The notes: generated by a model not told the origin, from the sequence alone. Shown: positions 6,739 to 14,327, counted from the stretch's first letter. The stretch is DNA of 49,860 nucleotides from Clostridia bacterium (GCA_017936925.1 JAGBEP010000004.1:1-49860), one strand, 5' to 3'. Numbers and translations: made by a program.

Positions 6739-7341
6739 TCATAGCAACATCAAATCAATCTTTTTTATAATCTCAGAAAAAGCACTTTTAGCTAAATCAA
6801 AGTTATAAGTATCATAATCTTTATGCAAGAATTTATTATTTATTTCAATTTGAAAACAAGGAATTTGACACATCCTAGAAATATAACAAGAAATAACATT
6901 AGGAAAAGCAGCCTTAAAAGGAGTATCAATATAAACTTTTTTAAAACCGTAACTTTTAAAAACATATTTAATTTCATCAGCAATATCAAATCGATTAAGA
7001 ATGTTTTTACCATCATTAATGCCAATACAAATATCAACATCTCGTTCAGCTCTCATACTATGGACATCAATAAGCAATTTTATATTATGTATAGAAATAA
7101 AATCCACAAGTTGTTCTCTATATGTGGAATTATCATCCCAATTAGGATCATTATTGTAGAATTTAGTTTTGTAAATACAAGATAAAGAAAGCTTTCTAGC
7201 CAAATCTTTAACTAAAATACCAGTCCTAGTTTCCTTTTTCTTTATCTCTCCATTTCGAAATTGAGGATAACAATGTGGAGCAGAAAGCATAATATTATTT
7301 TTTCTAAATTCAATATTAAAATCTTCAAAAATATATTTCAT
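6739..7341 (-). CDS. N-formylglutamate amidohydrolase-like hydrolase
   Basis: A 200-residue soluble protein. Landmarks are LSAPHCYPQFRNGEIKK near the N-terminus, RTGILVKDLA, LIDVHSMRAERDVDICIG in the middle, and CFQIEINNKFL near the C-terminus. These correspond to the PH, DxHS and IEIN motifs of the N-formylglutamate amidohydrolase (HutG-type) superfamily, a Zn-dependent fold related to carboxypeptidases. The His and acidic residues in the SAPH, DVHS and IEIN positions are the likely metal ligands. The true substrate is uncertain because no histidine-degradation genes are nearby and the protein is shorter than classic HutG. It is transcribed alone, towards the small gene at 6307. Confidence 0.75.
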   Translation of the reverse strand: MKYIFEDFNIEFRKNNIMLSAPHCYPQFRNGEIKKKETRTGILVKDLARKLSLSCIYKTKFYNNDPNWDDNSTYREQLVDFISIHNIKLLIDVHSMRAERDVDICIGINDGKNILNRFDIADEIKYVFKSYGFKKVYIDTPFKAAFPNVISCYISRMCQIPCFQIEINNKFLHKDYDTYNFDLAKSAFSEIIKKIDLMLL

Positions 7342-7440
7342 AAAAATACCTCTTAATCATTATATTAAAATTCACAGAAAAATAAAAGAATATTATAATT
7401 GAAATAATAATGAAAAATAAAATAAAAACTAAAAAAATAC

Positions 7441-7469
7441 TTGAAATTTAAAAAAAGTTATGCTATTAT
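7441..7469 (+). promoter_or_regulatory. Promoter of tRNA-Pro
   Basis: TTGAAA at 7441-7446, 17 bases, then TATTAT at 7464-7469 with an upstream TATGC. Confidence 0.6.
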
Positions 7470-7500
7470 ATAAAAGCAGTTTGAAATGCATAATATATAT

Positions 7501-7576
7501 CGAGGTGTAGCGCAGTTGGTAGCGCGCGTGGTTTGGGACCATGAGGTCGCAGGTTCGATCCCTGTCACCTCGACCA
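7501..7576 (+). tRNA. tRNA-Pro (anticodon TGG)
   Basis: Acceptor CGAGGTG/CACCTCG, D arm GCGC/GCGC, anticodon stem CGTGG/CCATG with loop TTTGGGA (anticodon TGG), T-loop TTCGATC, and an encoded CCA at 7574-7576. An integrase remnant lies just past its 3' end. Confidence 0.95.
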
Positions 7577-7581
7577 ATTCT

Positions 7582-7611
7582 AGAGAGTTTTAAAACTCTC
7601 TTATTTTTTTG
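7582..7611 (+). terminator. Terminator after tRNA-Pro
   Basis: AGAGAGTTTT/AAAACTCTCT palindrome followed by a T-run. Confidence 0.8.
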
Positions 7612-7696
7612 CAATTTTTCTCAAACGTTGATATTCAAGACTTTTATCATATTTAATCTTTCTCAAACTTTTTCAAAATTTATCAAACTTTATAGT

Positions 7697-8040
7697 CTAT
7701 TTTTCTAACTCATCTTCATTGTCTTTTTCTTTTGGTGTATCTAATACTTCAATATTGTTATTAGGCAATATTTCATTTTCTAAATAATAATCATTAACTT
7801 TGCTTATTTCAGATTCTTTATATTTATTAAATATAGATGTATATGTATTAAGAGTTACAGAAACATCTTGATGTCCCATTAATCTTTGAAATGCAATAGC
7901 TCTCATACCAGCTTCCACACATATAGTTCCATAAGTATGTCTTAAGCTACGTATAGATATTCCTTCAATTCCTAGTTTCGCTAACCTTAATTTTAAAATT
8001 GCATTTACATTTCTTCCATCAACATATCTACCATAAAGTA
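7697..8040 (-). pseudogene. C-terminal remnant of a tyrosine recombinase
   Basis: The minus-strand frame reads GISIRSLRHTYGT, then RAIAFQRLMGHQDVSVTLNTYTSIF. These are the second Arg/His box, the MGHQ box and the nucleophile-Tyr region (LNTYTS) of phage integrases. Everything before about 8040 is missing, including the first catalytic Arg, and the frame runs into unrelated sequence. It lies with its 3' end towards tRNA-Pro, so a prophage or integrative element probably once occupied this tRNA and was mostly deleted. Confidence 0.85.
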
Positions 8041-8041
8041 C

Positions 8042-8161
8042 AGTAATGAAGAAAAATCTAAAAACAATTTTAAAAGCATTTTTGGATATGACTACGATGA
8101 ATATATTTTTACCAATAAGGATTTTATCGAAGAAGCAGTGAGAACAATATACTTTCTTTAA
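8042..8161 (+). pseudogene. C-terminal fragment of an unknown gene
   Basis: A plus-strand frame without a start reads EEKSKNNFKSIFGYDYDEYI, then FTNKDFIEEAVRTIYFL and stop. It abuts the integrase remnant tail to head, so the junction at about 8040 is a deletion scar. The fragment is too short to assign. Confidence 0.4.
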
Positions 8162-8192
8162 GTATTATTTATTAATAATAGATGTATAAACA

Positions 8193-8246
8193 AAACTTGA
8201 CAATAAGTAAATAAAACTTGACAATTATGACTAAAAAGTTTATAAT
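8193..8246 (+). promoter_or_regulatory. Promoter with doubled AAAACTTGACAAT box for the DUF6442/XRE unit
   Basis: TTGACA at 8218-8223, 17 bases, TATAAT at 8241-8246. The 13-base string AAAACTTGACAAT occurs at 8193-8205 and again at 8214-8226, exactly 21 bases apart (two helix turns). The second copy covers the -35 box. This is a plausible operator for the XRE protein encoded downstream. Confidence 0.65.
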
Positions 8247-8276
8247 TAAATAAATAATATCAAAGGAGGAAATATT

Positions 8277-8588
8277 ATGAAAAAGGAAGAAATATTGGAA
8301 AAAGCCAGAAAAGATGAGGACGAAATGGAAAAATTAATATTAACTAAATCTTTAGGAATTAGTACAATAATTGTTCCCGCTTTATGTATATTATTTATAT
8401 TAATTAGAATTGCAAATTCAGAATATATTATTAGCGATTTAGTAGCCATTACTCTTGCCCAATTAAGTATCTCACAGCTTCATCATGCCCTAAAAATGAA
8501 AAAAAAGCTTTTATTAATATCTGGAATAATTATCTTAATTTTAACTATTATATTTACTATTGAATTTGTAAATGAGGTGAGGATATGA
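8277..8588 (+). CDS. DUF6442-like small membrane protein
   Basis: A 103-residue protein with the start MKKEEILEKARKDEDEM, a charged cytoplasmic N-terminus typical of DUF6442, followed by three hydrophobic segments at about residues 27-42, 47-64 and 76-94. AAAGGAGG precedes the ATG. Its last codons overlap the start of an XRE-family regulator, so the two are translationally coupled. Pairs of this membrane protein and a YozG-type regulator are common in Firmicutes; the role is unknown. Confidence 0.75.
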   Translation: MKKEEILEKARKDEDEMEKLILTKSLGISTIIVPALCILFILIRIANSEYIISDLVAITLAQLSISQLHHALKMKKKLLLISGIIILILTIIFTIEFVNEVRI

Positions 8589-8797
8589 AAGAAAACTTAA
8601 TCTTAAAAAACAAATTAAAATTATCCCGAGTAGAAAAGAACTTATCACAAGAACAATTGGCAAAATTAGTTGGTGTTTCAAGACAGACTATAAATGCAAT
8701 AGAAACTGGAAAATTTTATCCTACTGCTAAACTAGCACTATTGCTATGCATTGTACTAGATAAAAAATTCGAAGAAATATTTTATTTTGATGAATAA
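8585..8797 (+). CDS. XRE-family (Cro/CI-type) transcriptional regulator
   Basis: A 70-residue single-domain helix-turn-helix protein. LSQEQLAKLVGVSRQTINAI is a textbook XRE motif at residues 19-38, followed by KFYPTAKLALLLCIVLDKKF. The size and ending match small YozG-like regulators. It overlaps the upstream membrane-protein gene by four bases (ATGA). It may regulate its own operon through the doubled box at 8193-8226. Confidence 0.9.
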   Translation: MKENLILKNKLKLSRVEKNLSQEQLAKLVGVSRQTINAIETGKFYPTAKLALLLCIVLDKKFEEIFYFDE

Positions 8798-8809
8798 GAG
8801 GTGATTTAT

Positions 8810-9502
8810 ATGAAAAAATTTAGAATTATAAGGAATGTTTTAATAATTATTATTTTATTTATTTCAATACTTTATCTATGTTGGATAAGAGAAAACAAAA
8901 TAAATTTATCAAAATCTGCAGTACTATATAAAAATATGTTTGAAACTTCTTATAGAGAAGAAAGTAATATTACAATGAAAATTAAATATAGTAATGATGA
9001 AATGAATATGACCATAATTCAAGCAACTGATAATCCAGAAGCAAAGGAAATTTCAGCAATTATACATAATAATTTTAATGAAATAAAAAATAATCCTAGT
9101 TCTGAAGACATAATTATGTGCACTATTAATACTAAAGATAATGTGATTGGATATAAAATTCTTCCTAAAGATAAGAAGTATGAAATAGTATATAATAGTG
9201 ATGAAGGAATAGATAGTTATAATAGCTGGATTAATGATAGATTATCAGAAATATCTAGTTGTAACTACTTTACAAGAGGATACGAAATTATGAATGGAAA
9301 AATATTGTATACAGAAAATTTTAAAGAAATAGGTCTAAAAATGTATTTTGATAAAGATAAATTAGTATATATGAAATCAGCCAAACTTGACGAATCTTTT
9401 GATGAATTAAAAAATGTATTATATACAGTAGAAATAACATACGATAATTCCTATAGAGATTTTACTAAAATTCCAGAAGATTACGAAAAATACGAAGTTT
9501 AA
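8810..9502 (+). CDS. Hypothetical single-pass membrane-anchored protein
   Basis: About 230 residues. The ATG at 8810 is chosen because GAGGTGA lies five bases upstream. The N-terminus is basic and followed by one hydrophobic segment (IIRNVLIIIILFISILYL) at about residues 5-25, then an outside domain with many alternating beta-type stretches (YREESNITMKIKYSNDEMN; KMYFDKDKLVYMKS). No Cys lipobox is seen. The fold suggests a small beta-sheet sensor or lipoprotein-like domain, but I recognise no family. It is the third gene of the DUF6442/XRE unit and is followed by a strong terminator. Confidence 0.65.
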   Translation: MKKFRIIRNVLIIIILFISILYLCWIRENKINLSKSAVLYKNMFETSYREESNITMKIKYSNDEMNMTIIQATDNPEAKEISAIIHNNFNEIKNNPSSEDIIMCTINTKDNVIGYKILPKDKKYEIVYNSDEGIDSYNSWINDRLSEISSCNYFTRGYEIMNGKILYTENFKEIGLKMYFDKDKLVYMKSAKLDESFDELKNVLYTVEITYDNSYRDFTKIPEDYEKYEV

Positions 9503-9523
9503 TATAATAAATTAATTAGTTTT

Positions 9524-9557
9524 AAAACCGGTACACTGAATACAGTATACCGGTTTT
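9524..9557 (+). terminator. Terminator of the DUF6442/XRE unit
   Basis: AAAACCGGTA and TACCGGTTTT form a ten-base stem with a 14-base loop, ending in TTTTCTCTTG. Confidence 0.75.
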
Positions 9558-9625
9558 CTCTTGTTGCGCTAAATCGATATAAATGAAACTCAAAAACTCA
9601 TGTTAACTAAAATTGTTATTCAAAA

Positions 9626-9778
9626 CTATCTTTCAACCCAAGCACTGACAAAACCTGACGTTGTTTTTATCCATATAGAATATACGTCACTGCCACGCCA
9701 GTACTCATAAGAGTCATGTGAGGGTACATAATAGTCAGAAGGACTTGTCCAAAGAGTCTCGTCATTCTTCACCTTCAT
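9626..9778 (-). CDS. Small ORF of 50 codons, coupled to the ORF above it
   Basis: On the minus strand AGAGAGG stands seven bases before an ATG whose A is the last base of the previous stop codon (TGATG), a translational-coupling layout. The product begins MKVKNDETLWTSPSDYY and ends SAWVER. It is rich in Trp, Tyr and Ser and has no signal peptide. Base composition is less AT-rich than the surroundings. Function unknown; it may be the end of a frameshifted gene. Confidence 0.35.
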   Translation of the reverse strand: MKVKNDETLWTSPSDYYVPSHDSYEYWRGSDVYSIWIKTTSGFVSAWVER

Positions 9779-9996
9779 CAAAATTCCTCTCTATTATTGA
9801 TTCCGCTTAATTCATATCGAACAGTAACATAGCAGTTAAAACCTGTATCTGAATAAGCGAGTCTCTTATAGGTTGTATTAACCGCTAATGCATTTCCATA
9901 ACCTATATACGGATAAGTAGTGGAATAGGTAGTGATACCGCTATCTTCGTTCTCAGTCGACTCCACAATTACAGAAGCTGTCCAATCAAAACACAT
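9778..9996 (-). pseudogene. Probable remnant of a small exported protein
   Basis: A 72-codon frame beginning MCFDWTASVIVEST and containing YPYIGYGNALAV and CYVTVRYELSG, a beta-rich Ser/Thr/Tyr pattern. The ATG has no ribosome binding site. In the same frame, just upstream of an in-frame TGA, lies a run of Leu codons (ILLLLLLV) that looks like the end of a signal peptide. I infer an exported protein whose N-terminus has decayed. No family is recognised. Confidence 0.35.
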
Positions 9997-10019
9997 TCAT
10001 ACCAATAAAAGCAACAACA

Positions 10020-10525
10020 AGAGAATTTACTGAGAGAGAATATAACTAACAATTCTCTCTACAGTATTTATATTCGACAGCTCAAAAAATGAGTGCCAAA
10101 AAAATATTTTAACTTATTATGATAAAAAATCAACAAAAACTTAAGTATGTTAAATTTTTACATAGTATTCCAATATCAGAATTTGCATTATACTTTAATA
10201 TTAAATAACTATATAATAGAATCCTTATTACAAATCTACTAAATAATTAAACAATGTTTTTTAATTGTTTAAAATCATTCATTATTGAATAAAAATAAGA
10301 ACATTTTTTAAATATTTATACTCGTATAATTCATTAAGTTATTTCCATAAAACTTTTAATTTTTTATCTTCCATATGCTTTGAACTATGAAATCTCGGAT
10401 TCAAGTATATAAATTTTAAAATTTTTCTTTCCCAAAACTTCCCCATAGTTTCAAATTATTGAAGAAAAAGCATATTTATGATAATATATCACACAAATAA
10501 TAGTAATGTGAAAGTGAGAAATATT
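10020..10525. other. AT-rich gap of about 500 bases without a visible gene
   Basis: The only structure I see is a hairpin at about 10033-10062 (AGAGAGAAT/AATTCTCTCT) upstream of the minus-strand ORF pair. The remainder is low-complexity AT-rich sequence with stops in all frames. Confidence 0.5.
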
Positions 10526-10768
10526 ATGAAGTATATAGCATTATTAAGAGGAGTAAATATAAGTGGTAAAAATAAGGTTCCAATGAGTGAATTGAAATTA
10601 GAACTAGAAAAAAATAAATATCAAAATGTTTCTACATATCTTAATAGTGGTAATGTTATTTTTGAAAGTTATATAGATAATAAAGAAACTATAATGAAAG
10701 AAATGTATAAAATTACAATAAGAACTGCTAATACTATGAAAAAAGTATTAGAAATATCTAAAAAATAA
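10526..10768 (+). pseudogene. Truncated DUF1697 protein
   Basis: The ATG at 10526 gives MKYIALLRGVNISGKNKVPM, then YLNSGNVIFES, the hallmark start of DUF1697 proteins (about 175-185 residues). After residue 60 the sequence jumps to MKEMYKITIRTANTMKKVLE, which matches a later part of the family core (the VIVRTAEEL-type strand), and it ends at residue 80. An internal deletion and loss of the C-terminal half explain this. The remnant is unlikely to be functional. Confidence 0.75.
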
Positions 10769-10793
10769 ATGTGGTTTAGGAGTGTGTACAAAA

Positions 10794-10997
10794 ATGAGTA
10801 AATATGAACCTTTATGGAATTATTTAAAAGAAAACAAAAAAGAAAATTATAAACTAACTTATGAAGAAATTAAAAATATTTTAGGATTTGAAATTAATCA
10901 TTCATTTTTAAATTATAAAAAAGAACTAAAAGAATATGGATACGAAGTAGGTAAAATATATATGAAAGAAAAAACAATAATTTTTAACAAAATATAA
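10794..10997 (+). CDS. Small conserved hypothetical protein, probable DNA-binding-like fold
   Basis: A 67-residue protein. I place the start at the ATG at 10794 (MSKYEPLWNYLKEN); an in-frame GTG at 10782 sits too close to the AGGAG sequence. The pattern YEPLWNYLKEN, LTYEEIKNILGFEI, FLNYKKELKEYGY belongs to a small conserved family of Firmicutes and other bacteria often found near restriction or antitoxin-like genes. It looks like a compact helical domain. The role is unknown. Confidence 0.7.
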   Translation: MSKYEPLWNYLKENKKENYKLTYEEIKNILGFEINHSFLNYKKELKEYGYEVGKIYMKEKTIIFNKI

Positions 10998-11052
10998 TAC
11001 TAAATTAGACATTATAATTTATAGAAAATATAAAATAAAGGAGAATACCAAA

Positions 11053-11358
11053 ATGAAAATAATGACTGTATGTGGAAGCCATAAATTCAAAAAAGAGATG
11101 ATAGAAATAACAGAAAAAATGGCGTTAAAAGAAAATTGCATGATAACTCCAATTGAATTGACAAAGCAAAACAAGGAAGATTATACAAAAGAGCAAGCTG
11201 TAATATTTGATAAAATGCATAAAGAAAAAATCAAACTATCAGACGCCATATTAGTTGTAAATGTAAATGGCTATATAGGAAATAGTACAAAAAGTGAAAT
11301 TGAATATGCTAAATCATTAAATAAAGAAATCATATATTATACAGACTTAATAAAATAA
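11053..11358 (+). CDS. Nucleoside 2-deoxyribosyltransferase-like protein
   Basis: A 101-residue protein. It begins MKIMTVCGSHKFKKEM, then has AILVVNVNGYIGNSTKSEIEY. This GS(H/R)-start plus VVNxxGYIGxST.SEI(E/A)YA pattern is typical of the short Firmicutes proteins annotated as nucleoside 2-deoxyribosyltransferase-like, a Rossmann-like/SLOG-related fold that binds nucleotides. The enzyme activity is not proven for such short versions. GGAG precedes the ATG. It is followed by a bidirectional terminator shared with hsp20. Confidence 0.75.
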   Translation: MKIMTVCGSHKFKKEMIEITEKMALKENCMITPIELTKQNKEDYTKEQAVIFDKMHKEKIKLSDAILVVNVNGYIGNSTKSEIEYAKSLNKEIIYYTDLIK

Positions 11359-11370
11359 AGCTATAAATAT

Positions 11371-11400
11371 AAAAAAGACCTTATTTAAAAGGTCTTTTTT
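11371..11400. terminator. Bidirectional terminator between converging genes
   Basis: AAAAAAGACC/GGTCTTTTTT stem serving the gene on each side. Confidence 0.85.
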
Positions 11401-11401
11401 A

Positions 11402-11824
11402 TTAATCTTCAATTTGAATATATTTTTTCTCAGGCAATTCTTTTTTCTCATCTTTCTTTGGAATTTCAATTTGTAACATTCCATTTTTAAAAGAAGCTTT
11501 AATATCTTCACTTTTAACTTCAGTTCCAACATAAAAACTTCTTGAACATGAGCCAATGTATCTTTCTTTTCTAACAAATTTTCCTTCTTCTTTTTCTTCT
11601 TTATCTGAATTGATTTCTGCGTGTACTGTCAAATATCCATCATCAATATCAATTTTTATAGAATCTTTTTCATATCCAGGTAGTTCAATATCAATTAAAT
11701 ATTTATCGCTCTTTTCTTTAATATCAGTTTTCATTACATTACTCTCATGGTCAGTAAAGAATGGATCTCTAAATAAATCTCCTATCAAATCAAATTCGTT
11801 TTTTCTTCTTGGTATCATCATCAT
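11402..11824 (-). CDS. hsp18: Small heat-shock protein, Hsp20/alpha-crystallin family
   Basis: A 140-residue chaperone that holds unfolding proteins in the cytoplasm. The N-terminus MMMIPRRKNEFDLIGDLFRD is followed by an alpha-crystallin domain (about residues 35-130): DIKEKSDKYLIDIELPGYEK, IDIDDGYLTVHAE, FVRKERYIGSCSRSFYVG, ASFKNGMLQIEIPK. The C-terminal IEIPK motif and GxLxI(E/T) region are present. The length matches clostridial Hsp18. AAAGGAAG lies before the start. An inverted repeat at its -35 region suggests heat-type repression. Confidence 0.95.
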   Translation of the reverse strand: MMMIPRRKNEFDLIGDLFRDPFFTDHESNVMKTDIKEKSDKYLIDIELPGYEKDSIKIDIDDGYLTVHAEINSDKEEKEEGKFVRKERYIGSCSRSFYVGTEVKSEDIKASFKNGMLQIEIPKKDEKKELPEKKYIQIED

Positions 11825-11909
11825 ATTAATCTACTTCCTTTCATTCTATGTGTTGACACCATTTAAGGTAGCACATATTTAATTTAAAAAGATATCTTTT
11901 ACAATAATT

Positions 11910-11954
11910 ATTATAGCACTCTTTTTAGCAAAGTCAACAGGAGATTGCTAAAAA
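11910..11954 (-). promoter_or_regulatory. hsp20 promoter flanked by a perfect 10-bp inverted repeat
   Basis: On the minus strand the -35 is TTGACT (11932-11937) and the -10 is TATAAT (11910-11915), 16 bases apart. TTTTTAGCAA (11922-11931) and TTGCTAAAAA (11945-11954) are perfect inverted repeats separated by 13 bases that enclose the -35 box. A GAGTGCTA string lies next to it; that is one half of a CIRCE element, but the matching half is absent. Confidence 0.7.
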
Positions 11955-11976
11955 ATATAAAAAAAGATGTCAGATT

Positions 11977-12372
11977 TTACTCTGACACCTCACGGTACAT
12001 AATCGTGAATTCTTGTGAAACATAGCTCTTGCGTTCGCAAAAGAGACTGGTATAAACCAAAGATACCTGTTCAATATGATACTGTAAGAGTTCAAAATCT
12101 CCTTTATTGACATGAAAACAGTTGATGTGGCTTGCTCGAGTTCCTGAAAAAGTCGAAATAAAAATAGAGGAACTTCCAGAACAACGTACATCAAAAAACA
12201 CACCAGAATGAGGAAATTTATCACTCTTAATAAAAGTAATCAATTGATTATACAGAAAATCGGAAATCTCTTTGACGCCAGGGGAGCTCACAGAAATAGT
12301 GGAAGAAAAACTACCATATTTCTGTAATTGATCAAGCAGTGGGATAAAGGATGAGTAGCGCCGGTTAATCAT
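11977..12372 (-). CDS. Hypothetical protein, orphan gene
   Basis: A protein of 131 residues, not recognised. The ATG at 12372 is chosen because AGGAGG lies nine bases away; an in-frame GTG at 12378 is too close. The start MINRRYSSFIPLLDQLQKYG is helical; the rest alternates beta strands (GVFFDVRCSGSSSIFISTF, QVSLVYTSLF) with three Cys. There is no signal peptide or membrane segment. Composition is less AT-rich than that of neighbouring genes, as for the genes at 6307 and 12647, which may share an origin. Confidence 0.55.
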   Translation of the reverse strand: MINRRYSSFIPLLDQLQKYGSFSSTISVSSPGVKEISDFLYNQLITFIKSDKFPHSGVFFDVRCSGSSSIFISTFSGTRASHINCFHVNKGDFELLQYHIEQVSLVYTSLFCERKSYVSQEFTIMYREVSE

Positions 12373-12554
12373 TTCCACAAGCCTCCTTAAAGGTAATAAA
12401 AAAATTATAGCACCTTAAAATAAAAAAACAAGTGGAGGAAAAAATAATCAAATAAAAGAAAAACAAAGAAATAAGAAAAAAAGAAAATAAAATTTTAAAA
12501 AAACAAACCAATTTACCAAATAAAGCAGAATAGAAGTACCAAATAAGAAAAAAC

Positions 12555-12584
12555 TTGGACAATAGATAGTAATCATGGTATAAT
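12555..12584 (+). promoter_or_regulatory. Promoter for the small gene at 12647
   Basis: TTGGAC at 12555-12560, 18 bases, TATAAT at 12579-12584 with an ATGG extension, the same CATGGTATAAT string seen at 4974-4983. Confidence 0.6.
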
Positions 12585-12646
12585 ACACATATGCCAATTT
12601 AGGCGTGTGCAACAAGTCAACCCATGAATCAAAGGAGGTACGTTAA

Positions 12647-12859
12647 ATGAAACGTATTAGTTTTGGAAATGCCAAAGCAATCAGCGAAGAGCTGGAACGG
12701 CAAAAAGGACCTACACTAACAATTCAGCAGATCATCCGTTGTATGCAGCCGACCAATAGCAAAGAGTTGAACATTTTTTCTTACACAAGCAATAATGTGA
12801 CATTCATTGCTAAGGTCGACAAAAAAGAAGCACCAGTGGTTCGAGTAATTAAGTGGTAA
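12647..12859 (+). CDS. Small hypothetical protein, self-contained unit
   Basis: A 70-residue protein, not recognised. AAAGGAGGTACGTTAA precedes the ATG. The sequence MKRISFGNAKAISEELERQK is followed by TLTIQQIIRCMQPT and a beta-type end (NNVTFIAKVDKKEAPVVRVI). It uses codons such as CGG, CCG and CTG that are rare in the surrounding genes. It has its own promoter and its own GC-rich terminator and is thus a monocistronic unit. Confidence 0.6.
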   Translation: MKRISFGNAKAISEELERQKGPTLTIQQIIRCMQPTNSKELNIFSYTSNNVTFIAKVDKKEAPVVRVIKW

Positions 12860-12880
12860 TTGTTCAAAAAAGCACACACA

Positions 12881-12900
12881 GGGACGCTAGTGAGCGTCCC
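12881..12900 (+). terminator. GC-rich hairpin after the gene at 12647
   Basis: GGGACGCT AGTG AGCGTCCC, a perfect eight-base stem with a four-base loop. Confidence 0.7.
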
Positions 12901-12913
12901 TATCGAATTTAAA

Positions 12914-12950
12914 CAAAAAAGCTAAGAAATTTATTTTTCTTAGCTTTTTG
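12914..12950 (-). terminator. Terminator of ldh
   Basis: Read on the minus strand, AAAAAGCTAAGAAAA pairs with TTTCTTAGCTTTTTT and ends in a T-run. Confidence 0.8.
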
Positions 12951-12953
12951 TTA

Positions 12954-13910
12954 TTATAAAACTTCTCTAATTTTTTCCATATTTTCAGATAAAATTTTAC
13001 AACTATTATCAAGTTTTTCCTGATCTTGTTTACTAAGTTCAAGTTCAAGTAATTCACGAGCACCATTACTATTAATAATAGCAGGAACTCCAACATAAAT
13101 ATCTTTATGACCATATTCACCATTTAAATAAGCAGAAACAGTAAGAATTTCATTAGTGTTATTTAAAATGGTTTTAACGATCTTAGAAAGTCCAAGTCCA
13201 ATACCATAATATGTAGCTTTTTTCTTTTCAATAATCTCATAAGCAGCATCTCTTACTTCAACATAGATTTTATCTAAATCAGATAAATCTTTTTTTGCAT
13301 CTTTTACGATATCTTCAATTCTTTTACATCCGACATAAGCATGATCCCATGGAACAAATGAAGAATCACCATGTTCACCCATAATATAAGCATGAACATT
13401 CTTATTTGAAACATTTAAATACTCACCAATTAAATATCTTAGTCGAGCTGTATCTAATGCAGTACCAGAACCAATAACCTTTCTAGTTGGGAATTTAGAA
13501 ACTTCTTGTACAACTTTAGTCATTAAATCAACTGGATTAGAAGCAACTAAGAAAATACCTTTAAATCCACTAGCAACAACTTGATTTGTAATATCTTTCA
13601 TTATTTTAGCATTAGCAGTAGATAGTTCTAATCTAGTTTGACCTGGTTTCTGATTTAGTCCGGCAGTAATAACAACTATGTCAGCATCCTTACATTCAGA
13701 ATAGTCACCAGCTTTTATAGACATATGACTAGAAGAACAAGGAAGACCATGACACATATCCATTGCTTCACCTTCAGCTTTATCTTTTAATACATCTATT
13801 AGAACAAGTTCATTAACGCCACTAGCATTTCCTTGATTTAACAAAGAATATGCCATACTCATTCCAACAAAGCCTGTTCCAACTAATATTACTTTTCTTT
13901 TTCCTATCAT
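12954..13910 (-). CDS. ldh: L-lactate dehydrogenase
   Basis: A 318-residue cytoplasmic enzyme that reduces pyruvate to L-lactate with NADH. The Rossmann motif is VGTGFVGMSMAY at the N-terminus. KPGQTRLEL carries the substrate-loop Arg (GQTR; LDH, not malate dehydrogenase), VASNPVDLMT is conserved, GSGTALDTARLR holds the substrate Arg, and GEHGDSSFVPWDH holds the catalytic His. The ATG at 13910 fits AAGGTGA at five-base spacing; an in-frame GTG nine bases upstream would be too close. It is monocistronic with its own terminator. It implies a fermentative host. Confidence 0.97.
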   Translation of the reverse strand: MIGKRKVILVGTGFVGMSMAYSLLNQGNASGVNELVLIDVLKDKAEGEAMDMCHGLPCSSSHMSIKAGDYSECKDADIVVITAGLNQKPGQTRLELSTANAKIMKDITNQVVASGFKGIFLVASNPVDLMTKVVQEVSKFPTRKVIGSGTALDTARLRYLIGEYLNVSNKNVHAYIMGEHGDSSFVPWDHAYVGCKRIEDIVKDAKKDLSDLDKIYVEVRDAAYEIIEKKKATYYGIGLGLSKIVKTILNNTNEILTVSAYLNGEYGHKDIYVGVPAIINSNGARELLELELSKQDQEKLDNSCKILSENMEKIREVL

Positions 13911-14076
13911 ATAAATCACCTTTCTTAGTATAAATTTTATTCCAGAGAATAATTATAATACCAATAAAGAAAAAAGGCAAGATATTCCAGCAGAAAAAGC
14001 AAGTCACAAAAAAGTTACTAGCGAATATATCGAAATGAGGATACATATAATAAAATAAAAAGCAGAGGTGAGTCAA

Positions 14077-14274
14077 ATGCCAGATTTTGTAATAAAAGCA
14101 AGAAAGAAAAAAGAATATGAACAATTTACTTGTAGAATAGAAACAGATTTATTAGATAAAATAAGAACTATAGTAGCTGAAAACAATCTTCCTTCAGTAA
14201 ATGAGTTTATAAACGAATGTTTAAAATTTTCAATAGATCATTTAAGTATTATGGAAGAAACTGATCAAGATTGA
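14077..14274 (+). CDS. Small ribbon-helix-helix-like protein
   Basis: About 65 residues. The ATG at 14077 follows GAGGTGA; an in-frame GTG lies inside the ribosome binding site. Layout: MPDFVIKARKKKEYEQ, then a beta strand TCRIETDLLDKI, then two helices (RTIVAENN, SVNEFINECLKFSIDHL). This is the Arc/CopG-type pattern of a dimeric DNA-binding protein. It is a clear paralogue of the gene at 47358 (KKEYEQFTCRIE and NEFIN-C shared). A hairpin terminator follows. Confidence 0.7.
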   Translation: MPDFVIKARKKKEYEQFTCRIETDLLDKIRTIVAENNLPSVNEFINECLKFSIDHLSIMEETDQD

Positions 14275-14327
14275 ATAGAAAGTGAGCACATACGAAACAT
14301 AGTGCCACTAAATTTAGAATAAAATCA

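Noticed and set aside
9626..9996. Lactococcin 972-like bacteriocin
   Set aside because: The small Tyr/Ser/Trp-rich secreted look is suggestive, but neither ORF has the family motifs or an intact signal peptide.
11916..11954. CIRCE operator for hsp20
   Set aside because: GAGTGCTA matches one half, but the other half TTAGCACTC is missing at the required distance.
12365..12562. Minus-strand 65-codon frame full of Phe/Leu/Ile
   Set aside because: It is the reverse of an A-rich spacer, has no ribosome binding site and overlaps the start of the gene at 12372; low-complexity noise.
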